Below, in pieces: positions 50,070-58,344 of a stretch of 64,000 nt of DNA. Below the pieces are notes generated by a model. That model was not told where the DNA came from, ran no database searches, and worked only from the letters and a program-made list of their open reading frames with translations. The stretch is from Glycomyces sp. L485 (lineage in GTDB: Bacteria; Actinomycetota; Actinomycetes; Mycobacteriales; Micromonosporaceae): the NCBI RefSeq assembly GCF_022548875.1, contig NZ_JAKZEW010000001.1, positions 124,264 to 188,263 on the forward strand, written 5' to 3'. Position 1 is the stretch's first letter, and every line of letters starts with the position of its first letter. A program made the position numbers and the translations under genes.

Positions 50070-52015
50070 GCACAGCCCTTGAAGTTCTCGACGCGGCCGT
50101 AGCCGCCACCCCCGGCGGCAGTTCGCGCGAAGGCCAGCGAACCATGGCCGAAGCGGTCGCCGAGTCCATCTCGTCGGGCCGCCACCTGCTCGTCCAGGCC
50201 GGCACCGGCACCGGGAAGTCCCTCGCGTACCTGTGCGCCGCGCTCGCGGCCGGCGAGACGGTCGTGGTCTCCACCGCGACGCTCGCGCTCCAGCACCAGC
50301 TCGTCGCCGTCGACCTGCCGCGCCTGGTCGAGGCCGTCGCCCCGATCCTCGGCCGCAAGCCCACGTTCGCGCTGTTCAAGGGCCGCCACAACTACGTGTG
50401 CAAGCACAAGATCGCCGGCGACGACGAAGAGGACGACGGAGCCCTCGAAGGCACTGAGGAACTCAAGTGGGCCGGGCAGCAGAAGTCGTTCGCCAAGCAG
50501 GTGCAGCGGCTGTTCGACTGGGCCAACGACACCGACACCGGCGACCGCGACGACCTCGAACCGGGCGTGAGCGACCGCGCCTGGCGCCAGGGATCGACCT
50601 CGGCGACCGAATGCGTCGGCGCGAACAACTGCCCGCAGGGCTCGGACTGCTTCGCCGAGCTGGCCCGCTCGCGCGCACGCGAGGCGGACATCGTCGTCAC
50701 CAACCACGCGCTTCTGTCGATCGACATGATGCACGGCCGCACGGTTCTGCCCGAGCACACCGTGCTCATCGTCGACGAGGCGCACGAACTGGTCGACCGG
50801 GTCACCTCCGCGGCCCGCGCCGAGCTGAGCCCCGCGCGTCTGCGCTGGCTGGCCCAGCGCGGCCGGCGCCTGATCGACGCCGACGTGGCCGACCAGCTGC
50901 GCGAGGCCGCCGAGTCGCTCGAGAACGCGCTGAACATGGCCGGCGAGCGGCGGTTCCCCGACGAGCTGCCCGCGCCGCTGACGGAGTCGCTCCACCTCAT
51001 CAACAGCGCCTGCGTCAAGGCCACGACCGTCCTGGGCACCCTCGACGCCGAGACGAAGAAGCATCTGAGCACGCAGCAGCTCAAGGCCGGGCTCACCGAG
51101 ACGCAGACGACCGCCGGGCGCTGCGCCGCGCCCTCGGCCGACGACGTGATCTGGGCCGAGCCGAACGGCCCGCAGCTGGTGGCCGCGCCGCTGTCGGTCG
51201 GCGGCATGCTCTCGGAGCGGCTGTACGAGGATCGAACCGTCGTCGCCACGTCGGCGACGCTCACGCTCGGCGGGAAGTTCGACACCGTCGCCCGCGGCCT
51301 GGGCCTGCCCGACGACGGCGAGGACTGGACCTCGCTCGACGTCGGCTCCCCGTTCGACTACCGCAAGCAGGGCATCCTCTACGTCGCCTCCGGGCTGCCG
51401 AGGCCGACCGCCTCGGGGCTGTCCGAGGAGACCGGCAAGGAGCTGCTGCGCCTGGTCGAGGCCAGCCGGGGCGCAGCCCTGGGCCTGTTCTCCTCCAAGC
51501 GCGCCGCCGAGGCCGCCGCCGAGCTGCTGCGCGCCCACGTCGACTTCGACATCCTCCTCCAGGGCGAGGAGACGCTCGGGAGCCTCGTCAAGCGCTTCAA
51601 GGAGGAGGAGTCGACGTGCCTGCTCGGCGTCATGAGCCTGTGGCAGGGCGTCGACGTGCCCGGCATGACCTGCCGCCTGGTCGTGGTCGACCGGATCCCG
51701 TTCCCGCGCCCGACCGAGCCCCTGACCGCCGCCCGTGCGGAGGCCGCCGACAAAGCCGGGCGCTCGGGATTCGCCGAGGTCTCGGTGCCGTCCGCGGCCA
51801 TCCGGCTCGCCCAGGGGGCCGGGCGGCTCATCCGGCGCACCACCGACCGCGGTGTCGTCGCGATCCTCGACTCGCGGCTGGAGACCAGCCGCTCCTACGG
51901 CCGCTTCTTGAGGGACTCGCTGCCGCCGATGTGGTACACGACGAAGTCCGACTCCGTCATGGGCGCGCTCGGACGTCTCGCGGAAAAGCAAGGTGAACAA
52001 AAGGTGAATTCATAG
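50066..52015 (+). CDS. DinG/XPD-like superfamily 2 DNA helicase
   Basis: 649 residues from GTG 50066 (GTGA overlap with the transporter stop). Q-like motif REGQRTMAEAV; Walker A LVQAGTGTGKSLAY (about 42-55); motif II LIVDEAHELVDR (DEAH). Between them four cysteines sit in HNYVCKHK, TECVGANNC and SDCFAELA, which fits the 4Fe-4S cluster of XPD/DinG helicases. C-terminal motifs are GAALGLFSSKRAAEAAAELL, SLWQGVDVPGMTC and RLAQGAGRLIRRTTDRG. It is a 5'-3' helicase expected to act on R-loops or damaged forks. It lacks the exonuclease domain of some Gram-positive DinGs. The 3' end carries part of a PHO box for the next operon. Confidence 0.92.
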   Translation: MSTALEVLDAAVAATPGGSSREGQRTMAEAVAESISSGRHLLVQAGTGTGKSLAYLCAALAAGETVVVSTATLALQHQLVAVDLPRLVEAVAPILGRKPTFALFKGRHNYVCKHKIAGDDEEDDGALEGTEELKWAGQQKSFAKQVQRLFDWANDTDTGDRDDLEPGVSDRAWRQGSTSATECVGANNCPQGSDCFAELARSRAREADIVVTNHALLSIDMMHGRTVLPEHTVLIVDEAHELVDRVTSAARAELSPARLRWLAQRGRRLIDADVADQLREAAESLENALNMAGERRFPDELPAPLTESLHLINSACVKATTVLGTLDAETKKHLSTQQLKAGLTETQTTAGRCAAPSADDVIWAEPNGPQLVAAPLSVGGMLSERLYEDRTVVATSATLTLGGKFDTVARGLGLPDDGEDWTSLDVGSPFDYRKQGILYVASGLPRPTASGLSEETGKELLRLVEASRGAALGLFSSKRAAEAAAELLRAHVDFDILLQGEETLGSLVKRFKEEESTCLLGVMSLWQGVDVPGMTCRLVVVDRIPFPRPTEPLTAARAEAADKAGRSGFAEVSVPSAAIRLAQGAGRLIRRTTDRGVVAILDSRLETSRSYGRFLRDSLPPMWYTTKSDSVMGALGRLAEKQGEQKVNS

Positions 52016-52024
52016 TGAATTGAA
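51992..52024 (+). promoter_or_regulatory. PHO box (PhoP-type 11-bp direct repeats)
   Basis: Three abutting 11-bp units, GGTGAACAAAA, GGTGAATTCAT and AGTGAATTGAA, are reverse-strand forms of the actinomycete PhoP repeat GTTCACC-N4. They overlap the end of the helicase gene and precede the DUF47/phosphate-transporter operon. A further GTTCACC occurs at 52090-52096. Phosphate control is inferred from known Streptomyces pit regulation. Confidence 0.75.
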
Positions 52025-52026
52025 GT

Positions 52027-52050
52027 GTAACCGCAGCTTAGAGCGGTTAC
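52027..52050 (+). repeat. Inverted repeat next to the PHO box
   Basis: GTAACCGC (52027-52034) and GCGGTTAC (52043-52050) are perfect reverse complements 8 nt apart. It could be the helicase terminator or a second operator. Confidence 0.5.
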
Positions 52051-52189
52051 GTGTACCTGCACACAGCTTCATTCGACCTATTGGGTTCTGTTCACCAGGG
52101 TGTTACCTTCGGCTGGACGATTTCCAGCCCTCCTGTGACTGAATCGGTACAGTGAGGACAGCCCGACGACTGAAAGACCGAGGTGCCCA

Positions 52190-52819
52190 GTGCGCTTCTC
52201 TCTGAAACCTCAAGAAGGCGCGTTCTACGCCTTCTTCACCGAAGCCGCAGGGAACATCAAGCGCGGCGTCACGATCCTCTCCGAGCTGGGTGACGACAAG
52301 CCCGACTTCCAATCCATCTCCGAACGCCTCGTCGACGTCGAGCACGACAACGACCAGCTCACCCACCGGCTGTTCAACAAGATCAACTCCACGTTCGTCA
52401 CGCCGATGGACCGCAACGACATGCACGAGCTGGCCGGCAAGCTCGACGACGTCCTCGACCACGTCGAGGCCGCCGCCAACCTCGTCTACCTCTACGGGCT
52501 GTCCGAACTCCCGGCCATCCCCCGCGAGATGATCGAGCAGATCACGGTCCTCGACTCCCAGGCCGACCTGCTCGCCGAGTACATGCCCAAGCTCAAGGGC
52601 CTCAACTCCTCGATGAAGGAGTTCTGGGTCGAGTGCAACCGCCTCGAGAACGACGGCGACCGCGCCTACCGCATGCTGCTGGTTCGGCTCTACTCCGGCG
52701 AGTACGAGACCCTGACCGTCATGAAGCTCAAAGAGGTCGCCGACGAGCTCGAAGCCGCCTGCGACTCCTTCGAGCACGTCAGCAACGTGATCGAAGCCGT
52801 GTACGTCAAGGAATCCTGA
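52190..52819 (+). CDS. DUF47/PhoU-like phosphate transport regulator
   Basis: 209 residues from GTG 52190, with GAGGTGCCC as ribosome site. An all-helical PhoU-like bundle: SLKPQEGAFYAFFTEAAGNI, then DVEHDNDQLTHRLFNKINST, with the metal-binding-type TPMDRNDMHELAGKLDDVLD and a C-terminal DELEAACDSFEHVSNVIEAV. DUF47 proteins accompany PiT carriers and are thought to regulate them. The transporter gene starts 1 nt after this stop, and the PHO box upstream predicts induction by low phosphate. Confidence 0.93.
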   Translation: MRFSLKPQEGAFYAFFTEAAGNIKRGVTILSELGDDKPDFQSISERLVDVEHDNDQLTHRLFNKINSTFVTPMDRNDMHELAGKLDDVLDHVEAAANLVYLYGLSELPAIPREMIEQITVLDSQADLLAEYMPKLKGLNSSMKEFWVECNRLENDGDRAYRMLLVRLYSGEYETLTVMKLKEVADELEAACDSFEHVSNVIEAVYVKES

Positions 52820-52820
52820 C

Positions 52821-53834
52821 GTGGACGCCAATCTCATAGCAGTGGTCGTGGCTATCGCCGCGGCCCTTCTCTTCGCCTACACCAACGGCTTCCACGACTC
52901 GGCGAACGCCATCGCCACCTCCATCTCCACCCGGGCGCTCAAACCCCGGACCGCCCTGGCGATGGCCGCGGTCGGCAACTTCGTCGGCGCCCACCTCGGC
53001 GCCGCCGTCGCCAAGACCGTCGCCGACGGCCTCGTGGACCTCCCCGTCTCGATGACCGGCCTGGTCATCGTCATCGCCGGCGTGCTCGGCTCCATCGGCT
53101 GGAACTACGTCGCCTGGTGGTTCGGCTGGCCGATCTCCGCCTCGCACTCGCTGCTCGGCGGCGTCGCCGGCGCGACGCTCGCCGCCAGCTGGTTCGTAGG
53201 CGGCGCCCAGGTCATCTGGATGGGCTTCCTCGAGAAGGTCGCGATCCCGACCATCGTCTCGCCCCTCGTCGGCTTCGGATTCGGCTTCCTGGTGATGCTC
53301 GCCGTCTACTGGGTCTTCCGCAAGGGCCGGCCCGACAAGCTCAACCGCGGTTTCCGCCACGCCCAGTCCGTGTCGGCCGCCGCGATGGCCATCGGACACG
53401 GCATGCAGGACGCGGCCAAGACCATGGGCATCATCGTGCTCGCCCTGTACGTCGGCGGATACCAGGACTCCAGCACCGAGATCCCCGAGTGGGTGTACAT
53501 CGTCTCGGCGGTCGCGCTCGCGCTCGGCACCTACGCCGGCGGATGGCGCATCATCAAGACCCTCGGGCGCCGCATCATCGACCTGCACCCGCCGCAGGGC
53601 TTCGCCGCCGAGACCGTGGCCTCCGCGGTGCTGTTCGGCAACACCCTCATCGGTGCGCCGATCTCGACCACGCACATCATCACCTCCTCGATCATGGGCG
53701 TCGGCTCGACCGGCGGCAAGCGGGCCGTCAGATGGGGCGTCGCGCGCACCATCGTCATGGCGTGGATCCTCACCTTCCCCACAGCAGGGATCGTGGGCGC
53801 GCTCATGTACTTCCCCGTCAGCTGGATCTTCTAG
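52821..53834 (+). CDS. pit: PiT-family inorganic phosphate transporter
   Basis: 337 residues from GTG 52821. The N-terminal signature FAYTNGFHDSANAIATSIST and the repeated C-terminal AETVASAVLFGNTLIGAPIS/TTHIITSSIMGVGSTGG are the inverted PD001131-type PiT repeats (GxxNDxxN-like and S-T-H). About nine membrane helices. It carries metal-phosphate with H+ or Na+. Encoded directly after the DUF47 regulator in a PHO-box operon, so it is probably the low-affinity phosphate carrier, homologous to Streptomyces PitH-type proteins. Confidence 0.94.
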   Translation: MDANLIAVVVAIAAALLFAYTNGFHDSANAIATSISTRALKPRTALAMAAVGNFVGAHLGAAVAKTVADGLVDLPVSMTGLVIVIAGVLGSIGWNYVAWWFGWPISASHSLLGGVAGATLAASWFVGGAQVIWMGFLEKVAIPTIVSPLVGFGFGFLVMLAVYWVFRKGRPDKLNRGFRHAQSVSAAAMAIGHGMQDAAKTMGIIVLALYVGGYQDSSTEIPEWVYIVSAVALALGTYAGGWRIIKTLGRRIIDLHPPQGFAAETVASAVLFGNTLIGAPISTTHIITSSIMGVGSTGGKRAVRWGVARTIVMAWILTFPTAGIVGALMYFPVSWIF

Positions 53835-53872
53835 ATTCGCAGAATGCTCTAGGCCCGGCCCCACGCTTCAGC

Positions 53873-53878
53873 TAGCGT
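53873..53878 (+). promoter_or_regulatory. -10 TAGCGT of a leaderless promoter
   Basis: TAGCGT ends 6 nt before ATG 53885; the GCTAGCGT block is identical to that before the gene at 16490. Confidence 0.5.
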
Positions 53879-53884
53879 GGGGCT

Positions 53885-54640
53885 ATGTCCATCCAGCGCT
53901 ACGGGAAGTGGGACTTCAGGGCGGTCGACCGCGATGCCGCGGCCCGGGCCCGGGCCCGTCTCCAAGAGCAGGGCGCGCCGGCCGAGCCCGAGCGCGCCGC
54001 CGCGGTCGTCCTCCTGAGAGAGGCGCCGCTGCGCGTCTTCCTGCTGCGGCATACCGCCAAGGAGCCGTTCGGCGCGGTCGCCGAAGGCGAGCACGCGCCG
54101 CTCGAGACGGTGCGTGAACGCTGGGCCGACGCCGAGGCGGACTACGGCTCCGCAGGCGAACGGCATCGGCGCGGCAGCCGCTACGGCTTCCCGGGCGGGC
54201 GGTTCAAACCCGACGACCCCGACGTGGCGATGACCGGCGTCCGCGAGGTCGAGGAGGAGACCGGCGCGATGGTGGCGCTCCAGCGTGCCTGGTCGAGGTG
54301 GGTCACCCCCGAGTACGAGCCGGTGCGCTTCGACGCCTGGATCTATGTCGCCACCCTCGCCGAGGGCTTCCAGCCGCGCATCCGCGCGCGCGAACCGGAA
54401 TACATGACGTGGATCGGCCCTGAGCAGGCCGTCTGCCAGTACGGCGGCCAGATGTCGATGCCGGAGGCCACCACCTTGGCGGAACTGAGCCGCTACTCGA
54501 CCGTCGGCGAGGTCTTCGCCGCAGCCGAGCAGCGCGACATGTCGCCGATCCTGCCGCGGCTGGGCACCGGATGGGACCACCCGCGCCTCGTGCTGCCCGG
54601 TGAAGAGGGCTACCCGGAGGCGTCCCTCTCGCACCTCTGA
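53885..54640 (+). CDS. NUDIX hydrolase (NUDT19/RppH-remote type)
   Basis: 251 residues, leaderless start. N-terminal PERAAAVVLLREAPLRVFLL opens the NUDIX fold. The box reads YGFPGGRFKPDD...VREVEEETGAMV, with the REVEEETG core intact. A long insertion between strand and box (HTAKEPFGAVAEGEH to GERHRRGSRY) is typical of the NUDT19 (coenzyme A diphosphatase) subgroup. The substrate is uncertain. It ends 1 bp before the convergent mshD stop. Confidence 0.85.
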   Translation: MSIQRYGKWDFRAVDRDAAARARARLQEQGAPAEPERAAAVVLLREAPLRVFLLRHTAKEPFGAVAEGEHAPLETVRERWADAEADYGSAGERHRRGSRYGFPGGRFKPDDPDVAMTGVREVEEETGAMVALQRAWSRWVTPEYEPVRFDAWIYVATLAEGFQPRIRAREPEYMTWIGPEQAVCQYGGQMSMPEATTLAELSRYSTVGEVFAAAEQRDMSPILPRLGTGWDHPRLVLPGEEGYPEASLSHL

Positions 54641-54641
54641 G

Positions 54642-55577
54642 CTAACCGAGCCGTTTCGCCCACTGGACGTCGGACCGGGCGATCCCGAAGCCCTGCGAGC
54701 GGTACAGCTCGACGGCGCGGGCGTTCGACTCGTCGGTGTACAGCTCGACCTGATGGATCCCGTGAGTCGCCAGATGCGCCAGGCCCGCGAGCGTCAGGGT
54801 CTTGCCGAGCCCGGTGCCTTGGGCGCGCGGGTCGACGCCGAGGACGTAGATCTCGCCGACGCCGCCCTCGATCTTCGTCCAGTGGAAGCCGAGCAGCCCG
54901 TCGGCGTCCTCGGCGACGAGGAGCCCCTCGGGGTCGAACCAGGTCTCCTCCTGGCGGGCCCGCAGATCCTCGATCGTCCAGCGCCCCTGTTCGGGGTGGT
55001 GCGCGAACGCGGCGGCGTTGACCCGCAGCCACTCGTCCTCATCCTCACCGACCTCGAAGTCCCGCAACGACACCCCTGCGGGCAGGCTCACCGCCGGGCC
55101 GGTGCCCCGCGGCCAGTTCCCGGCCGTGCTCGAGGGCCACGACGAGGGCCATTCGAAGCCCTCCAAATCGCGACTGAGTTTGAAGAGCACTCGGTCGCGG
55201 ATAAAACCCTCCGAAGTGGCCAAAGCGGTCGCAGCGGGCAGATCGCCGTGTGCCCAGACCTTCAGTGAAGTGATTTCCGCCTCAAGTGAAGCGACGACCT
55301 CCCGCAGCAACGCGCGCCCCACACCACGCCTGCGATGGTCCGGATCGACCGCCAACTCCACTCCTGCGGCCTCCCCGACGATCTCCACACCGGCATAGCC
55401 GATGATCGTTTCATCATGGGGCGCAATGAAATGTCTGAACTCTGGAGACGGGGGACGGTGGAGCGCGAGCGTCGTCTGCTCGTTGAACGGCTCGATGTCG
55501 TCGACCTCGACGCACCGGAGCGCAAGGGTAACGATCTTGTGAACATCCCGACCCGAGAGTGAAGAGTGTTGCGGCAT
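54642..55577 (-). CDS. mshD: Mycothiol synthase
   Basis: 311 residues with two tandem GNAT domains. The N-terminal half has AGVELAVDPDHRRRGVGRAL; the C-terminal half has GEIYVLGVDPRAQGTGLGKT and VELYTDESNARAVELYRSQG. It acetylates Cys-GlcN-Ins, the last step of mycothiol synthesis. The QLDxWxVP-like linker is changed. The start ATG 55577 follows TAGAGT by 6 nt and is probably leaderless. Marker of an actinomycete host. Confidence 0.9.
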   Translation of the reverse strand: MPQHSSLSGRDVHKIVTLALRCVEVDDIEPFNEQTTLALHRPPSPEFRHFIAPHDETIIGYAGVEIVGEAAGVELAVDPDHRRRGVGRALLREVVASLEAEITSLKVWAHGDLPAATALATSEGFIRDRVLFKLSRDLEGFEWPSSWPSSTAGNWPRGTGPAVSLPAGVSLRDFEVGEDEDEWLRVNAAAFAHHPEQGRWTIEDLRARQEETWFDPEGLLVAEDADGLLGFHWTKIEGGVGEIYVLGVDPRAQGTGLGKTLTLAGLAHLATHGIHQVELYTDESNARAVELYRSQGFGIARSDVQWAKRLG

Positions 55578-55583
55578 TCAGCT

Positions 55584-55589
55584 ACTCTA
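55584..55589 (-). promoter_or_regulatory. -10 TAGAGT of a leaderless promoter (mshD)
   Basis: On the minus strand TAGAGT ends 6 nt before ATG 55577. Confidence 0.5.
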
Positions 55590-55595
55590 GGTGCC

Positions 55596-55628
55596 GGGAC
55601 TCAGCACCGTGCCGGGGTGCTGAGTCCC
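55596..55628 (+). repeat. 13-bp perfect hairpin upstream of mshD
   Basis: GGGACTCAGCACC and its exact reverse complement surround a short loop and, on the plus strand, are followed by a pyrimidine/T-rich tail (TCTATCTTTT). That is a terminator shape, but no plus-strand gene ends just before it. It may end antisense or read-through transcripts, or be part of mshD control. Confidence 0.55.
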
Positions 55629-55645
55629 TCTATCTTTTCCGGAGA

Positions 55646-55836
55646 CTTCTCCTCACCGCCTGTTGTGGCGGCGGTGATCCAGCACAGGTCGCCAGTGGGC
55701 CGGGCACAGCATCGAGACGCTGCCGCGGATCTACTCGAAGTGCATCGACGGCAGCGCGAAGCCTATGAAGCGCATCCTCGAAATGACGCCCTCCGACGAC
55801 CCCGACGAACAGGGCGAAGACAGCAAGGAATTCTGA
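55646..55836 (+). pseudogene. Frameshifted tyrosine-integrase remnant beside tRNA-Ser
   Basis: One frame reads CCGGGDPAQVA up to about 55696. After a single-base shift the next frame reads QWAGHSIETLPRIYSKCIDG followed by SAKPMKRILEM and an acidic tail to the stop at 55836. DPAQVA-QWAGHS...IYSKCIDG is the C-terminal box of actinobacterial tyrosine integrases, with the catalytic His and Tyr. Only this end survives, and it is frameshifted. The 3' end of tRNA-Ser lies 115 bp away. Confidence 0.75.
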
Positions 55837-55895
55837 CCGGCGAGCCGGAATCGGCCCTCCCCGGTCGGACTCAACCGGATTTCCCGAGACAGTCC

Positions 55896-55940
55896 AAAAA
55901 CAGCCCTTGGTCAAGGTTTCCCCTGGCCAAGAGCTGTTTT
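55896..55940 (-). terminator. Terminator of tRNA-Ser(TGA)
   Basis: An imperfect long stem (AACAGC-CTTGG... with CCAAG-GCTGTT) followed on the minus strand by TTTTT, 12 nt beyond the tRNA. Confidence 0.7.
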
Positions 55941-55951
55941 CGCTGGAATTG

Positions 55952-56040
55952 CGGAGAGGGTGGGATTCGAACCCACGGTAGGTTTTGACGCCTACGGCGG
56001 TTTTCAAGACCGCTGCACTAGTCCACTATGCGACCCCTCC
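55952..56040 (-). tRNA. tRNA-Ser(TGA)
   Basis: 89 nt class II tRNA. Acceptor GGAGGGG with CCTCTCC (one G-T pair), anticodon loop CTTGAAA, a long variable arm (CGTAGGCGTCAAAACCTACC) and T-loop TTCGAATC. CCA is not encoded. Flanked by an integrase remnant. Confidence 0.95.
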
Positions 56041-56074
56041 AGGCCCTCAGGGCAACCGCAAATCTACCAAACGG

Positions 56075-56914
56075 TCAGCGGTGCTCGGTCTGCACGCAGC
56101 AGGTGGCGCAGGTGCCGCACCCGTCGATGGTGAAGGCCAGGCAGCAGGTGTGGCGCTGGTAGACCAGGCGGCCGTCGGCGTCGGTGGCGATGTCGACCAG
56201 GTCGGCGACGTCGAAGGCCTCAAGGAGATTCTTCGCTACGACTTCGGCCGGCTCGCGGCCGGCGCTGGAGCAGGTTGCGGTGGCGTAGGCGATCCCCGAG
56301 GCCAGAGAGCCGAGCAGGGTGCGGCGCCCGATGCGGACCTCGCGCCGGATCGACTCCAGGACCGGGTCGAGGTGCCGATCGAACAGCGACTCGCGCATGC
56401 GCTCCAGCAGGACCGCCTCGTCGGCGGCGACCTCGACGCCGGGTGCCGTGGCCGTCGCGTCGTGGTCCAGCACCAGGAACCTCGGGCGGAGCTGCCTTCC
56501 TGAGAACATCGGCTCGCCCTCGGCGACGGTGAACACGAAGTTTTCGGCCTCCAGCAACGGCACGCGCCGGGCGGCGATGTAGCCGAGGACCGCAGGGAGG
56601 ACCACCCAGTAGCAGTAGGTCTTCCACGCGAGCGCGGCCGAGGCGTGCGGTGAACCGCCCCAAAGGCGCGCGGAGCCGGCCAGGAGTTCGGTGACACGGC
56701 TGCCGTCGGACAGCTCGGCGCCGGAGAACTCGACGCCGTCCACGGTGCCGCCGTCGAGCCAGGGGCGCAGACCCATGAGCGGTCGCGGTCCGTGGAGGCG
56801 TTCGACGTGGTCGGCGGCGGTGCGCAACGGCGCGGCCAGGTCCGGCAAGAAAGGGTGTCGCGGGACGAGTCCCCGCAGGCCGGGGCGCTGGAGATCGACG
56901 GCGGCGCTCAGCAC
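56075..56914 (-). CDS. FhuF-like ferric-siderophore reductase
   Basis: 279 residues from GTG 56914 (GAGGT 7 nt upstream). The C-terminus carries the FhuF-type 2Fe-2S cysteine cluster, RHTCCLAFTIDGCGTCATCC near residues 254-273 (CC-x9-C-x2-C). Upstream lie GSPHASAALAWKTYCYWVVL and PRFLVLDHDATA, as in siderophore-reductase proteins. It would reduce Fe(III)-siderophore in the cytosol. An iron box lies 38 bp upstream of the start. No siderophore biosynthesis gene is nearby. Confidence 0.88.
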   Translation of the reverse strand: MLSAAVDLQRPGLRGLVPRHPFLPDLAAPLRTAADHVERLHGPRPLMGLRPWLDGGTVDGVEFSGAELSDGSRVTELLAGSARLWGGSPHASAALAWKTYCYWVVLPAVLGYIAARRVPLLEAENFVFTVAEGEPMFSGRQLRPRFLVLDHDATATAPGVEVAADEAVLLERMRESLFDRHLDPVLESIRREVRIGRRTLLGSLASGIAYATATCSSAGREPAEVVAKNLLEAFDVADLVDIATDADGRLVYQRHTCCLAFTIDGCGTCATCCVQTEHR

Positions 56915-56951
56915 GTCACGACCTCGGCATCCATCTGCGACCCCTCTCAAG

Positions 56952-56970
56952 TAAGGCTGGGCTAACCTTA
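56952..56970 (-). promoter_or_regulatory. IdeR/DmdR-type iron box
   Basis: TAAGGCTGGGCTAACCTTA matches the 19-bp IdeR/DmdR consensus TTAGGTTAGGCTAACCTAA at 15 positions. It lies just upstream of the FhuF-like gene, so Fe(II)-dependent repression is expected. Confidence 0.8.
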
Positions 56971-57186
56971 CCTGACTCGAACCGCCGAATGTCACGGAGC
57001 CGACAGGCGAATCGAGAGCGGGAGACAGAAAAGCGAGGTGCTGCAGCGGTGAGCGTCGCCGAGTGGGATGAGTTTCACAGCACCTCGCCTCTCCGATTCG
57101 ATTCTGCGCTCGAAACGGTGCCGACCGTCGCACGCGCTGTGCGACCGAACTGGGAGTTCTCCGAAGAATCTGGCACTCTGACTCCC

Positions 57187-57978
57187 ATGACCACTCGCAC
57201 CGAGACCGAAGCGACCTCGCGGCCCGTCTTCACTCCGCGAGTCCTGCGCCGCGAGATCATCATCGTGCTCGCGCTGTCGCTGGGCGCCTCGGCGGTCTGG
57301 GCGGTCGTCGACATCATGGGGACGCTGACGCAGCCGGGCGGCCTCGCGGAGGCGACCGAGTCCATGAACGGCTCGCTCGCCGAGCCTGAGCGCCCCTGGC
57401 TCGACCTGACGATGCAGCTCGTGCGCCTCGCCGTCGCGATGGCCCCAGTGGCGCTCGCGCTGCACCTGCTCAGCCTCGACCGGGGTGCTCCGTTCCGCCT
57501 CATCGGACTCGACCGGACGCGCCCGGCCTTCGACCTCGCCGGCGGTGCGGCGCTCGCCGCCGCGATCGGCATCCCCGGAATCGCCCTCTACCTCACTGCC
57601 AAGGCACTGGGCCTGAACGCGACGATCGCGGCCGCGAGCCTCAACGATGTGTGGTGGGCGGTCCCGATCCTCGTCCTCGCCGCCGTGAAGAACGCCCTCG
57701 TCGAGGAGGTCATCGGCGTGGGGTATCTGGTGACGCGTCTGCGCCAACTGGCCTGGAGCCCGGTCGCGATCGTGGTGTCGCACTCGCTGCTCCGAGGCAC
57801 GTACCACCTCTACCAGGGCATCGGCGGCTTCGTGGGCAACGCGGTGATGGGCGCGGTCTTCGCCCTCGCCTTCCTGCGCTGGAAACGCACCGGTCCCCTG
57901 GTGGTGGCCCACACGATCCTCGACATCGCCGCCTTCGTCGGCTACCTCCTGGTCGCGCCCCATGTGGGCTGGCTCTGA
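57187..57978 (+). CDS. CPBP-family intramembrane metalloprotease
   Basis: 263 residues from ATG 57187. Six to seven helices. CPBP/Abi motifs: VKNALVEEVIGVGYLVTRLR (EExxxxR-like motif 1, spacing altered), SHSLLRGTYHLYQGIGGFVG (motif 2/3 with His) and VAHTILDIAAFVGYLL. The glutamate pair and two histidines needed for zinc are present. The family cleaves prenylated or immunity-linked membrane proteins; the substrate is unknown. Sited between two tRNA-Ser genes. Confidence 0.88.
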   Translation: MTTRTETEATSRPVFTPRVLRREIIIVLALSLGASAVWAVVDIMGTLTQPGGLAEATESMNGSLAEPERPWLDLTMQLVRLAVAMAPVALALHLLSLDRGAPFRLIGLDRTRPAFDLAGGAALAAAIGIPGIALYLTAKALGLNATIAAASLNDVWWAVPILVLAAVKNALVEEVIGVGYLVTRLRQLAWSPVAIVVSHSLLRGTYHLYQGIGGFVGNAVMGAVFALAFLRWKRTGPLVVAHTILDIAAFVGYLLVAPHVGWL

Positions 57979-58067
57979 CGGACCGGAGCCCGCCTCGCCG
58001 ACCTCGACCGGTGCCGGTATGCTCGTTTCTCGGTACGTGCCAAGACCGACAGGTATCGGCATGTCCC

Positions 58068-58158
58068 GGAGGATTCGCATAGTGGCCTAGTGCGCCCGCC
58101 TGCTAAGCGGGTTTCGGGTGATACCCGATCATGGGTTCAAATCCCATATCCTCCGCCA
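58068..58158 (+). tRNA. tRNA-Ser(GCT)
   Basis: 91 nt with encoded CCA. Acceptor GGAGGAT/ATCCTCC, anticodon stem CCCGC/GCGGG with loop CTGCTAA (GCT), a long variable arm and T-loop TTCAAATC. It is the intact left copy of a duplicated tRNA; a decayed copy lies at 62021-62111. Confidence 0.95.
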
Positions 58159-58184
58159 CTTTTGCGTGTAGCGACGTACATGAC

Positions 58185-58222
58185 CTGCGGGGACACTGTC
58201 ACAAGGGACAGTGTTCCCGCAG
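58185..58222 (+). terminator. Long hairpin after tRNA-Ser(GCT)
   Basis: A 16-bp stem (CTGCGGGGACACTGTC with GACAGTGTTCCCGCAG, one G-T pair) and 6-nt loop, 27 nt beyond the tRNA; probable terminator. A shorter form is kept in the second copy at about 62139-62171. Confidence 0.65.
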
Positions 58223-58344
58223 TCGTCTTCGAACATCCGCGACTGTATACGAAACGCCGACGTTCGAGTCCTCTGACCTGCTGAAACACTGCTTGTCTGA
58301 CTCTTCGTCGCCAGTTGTGTACAGCGCCGTCCAGTGGTCGCCAG

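Noticed and set aside
49529-52000. 823-codon minus frame over the AI-2E and helicase genes
   Set aside because: Shadow; the plus genes have intact helicase and transporter motifs.
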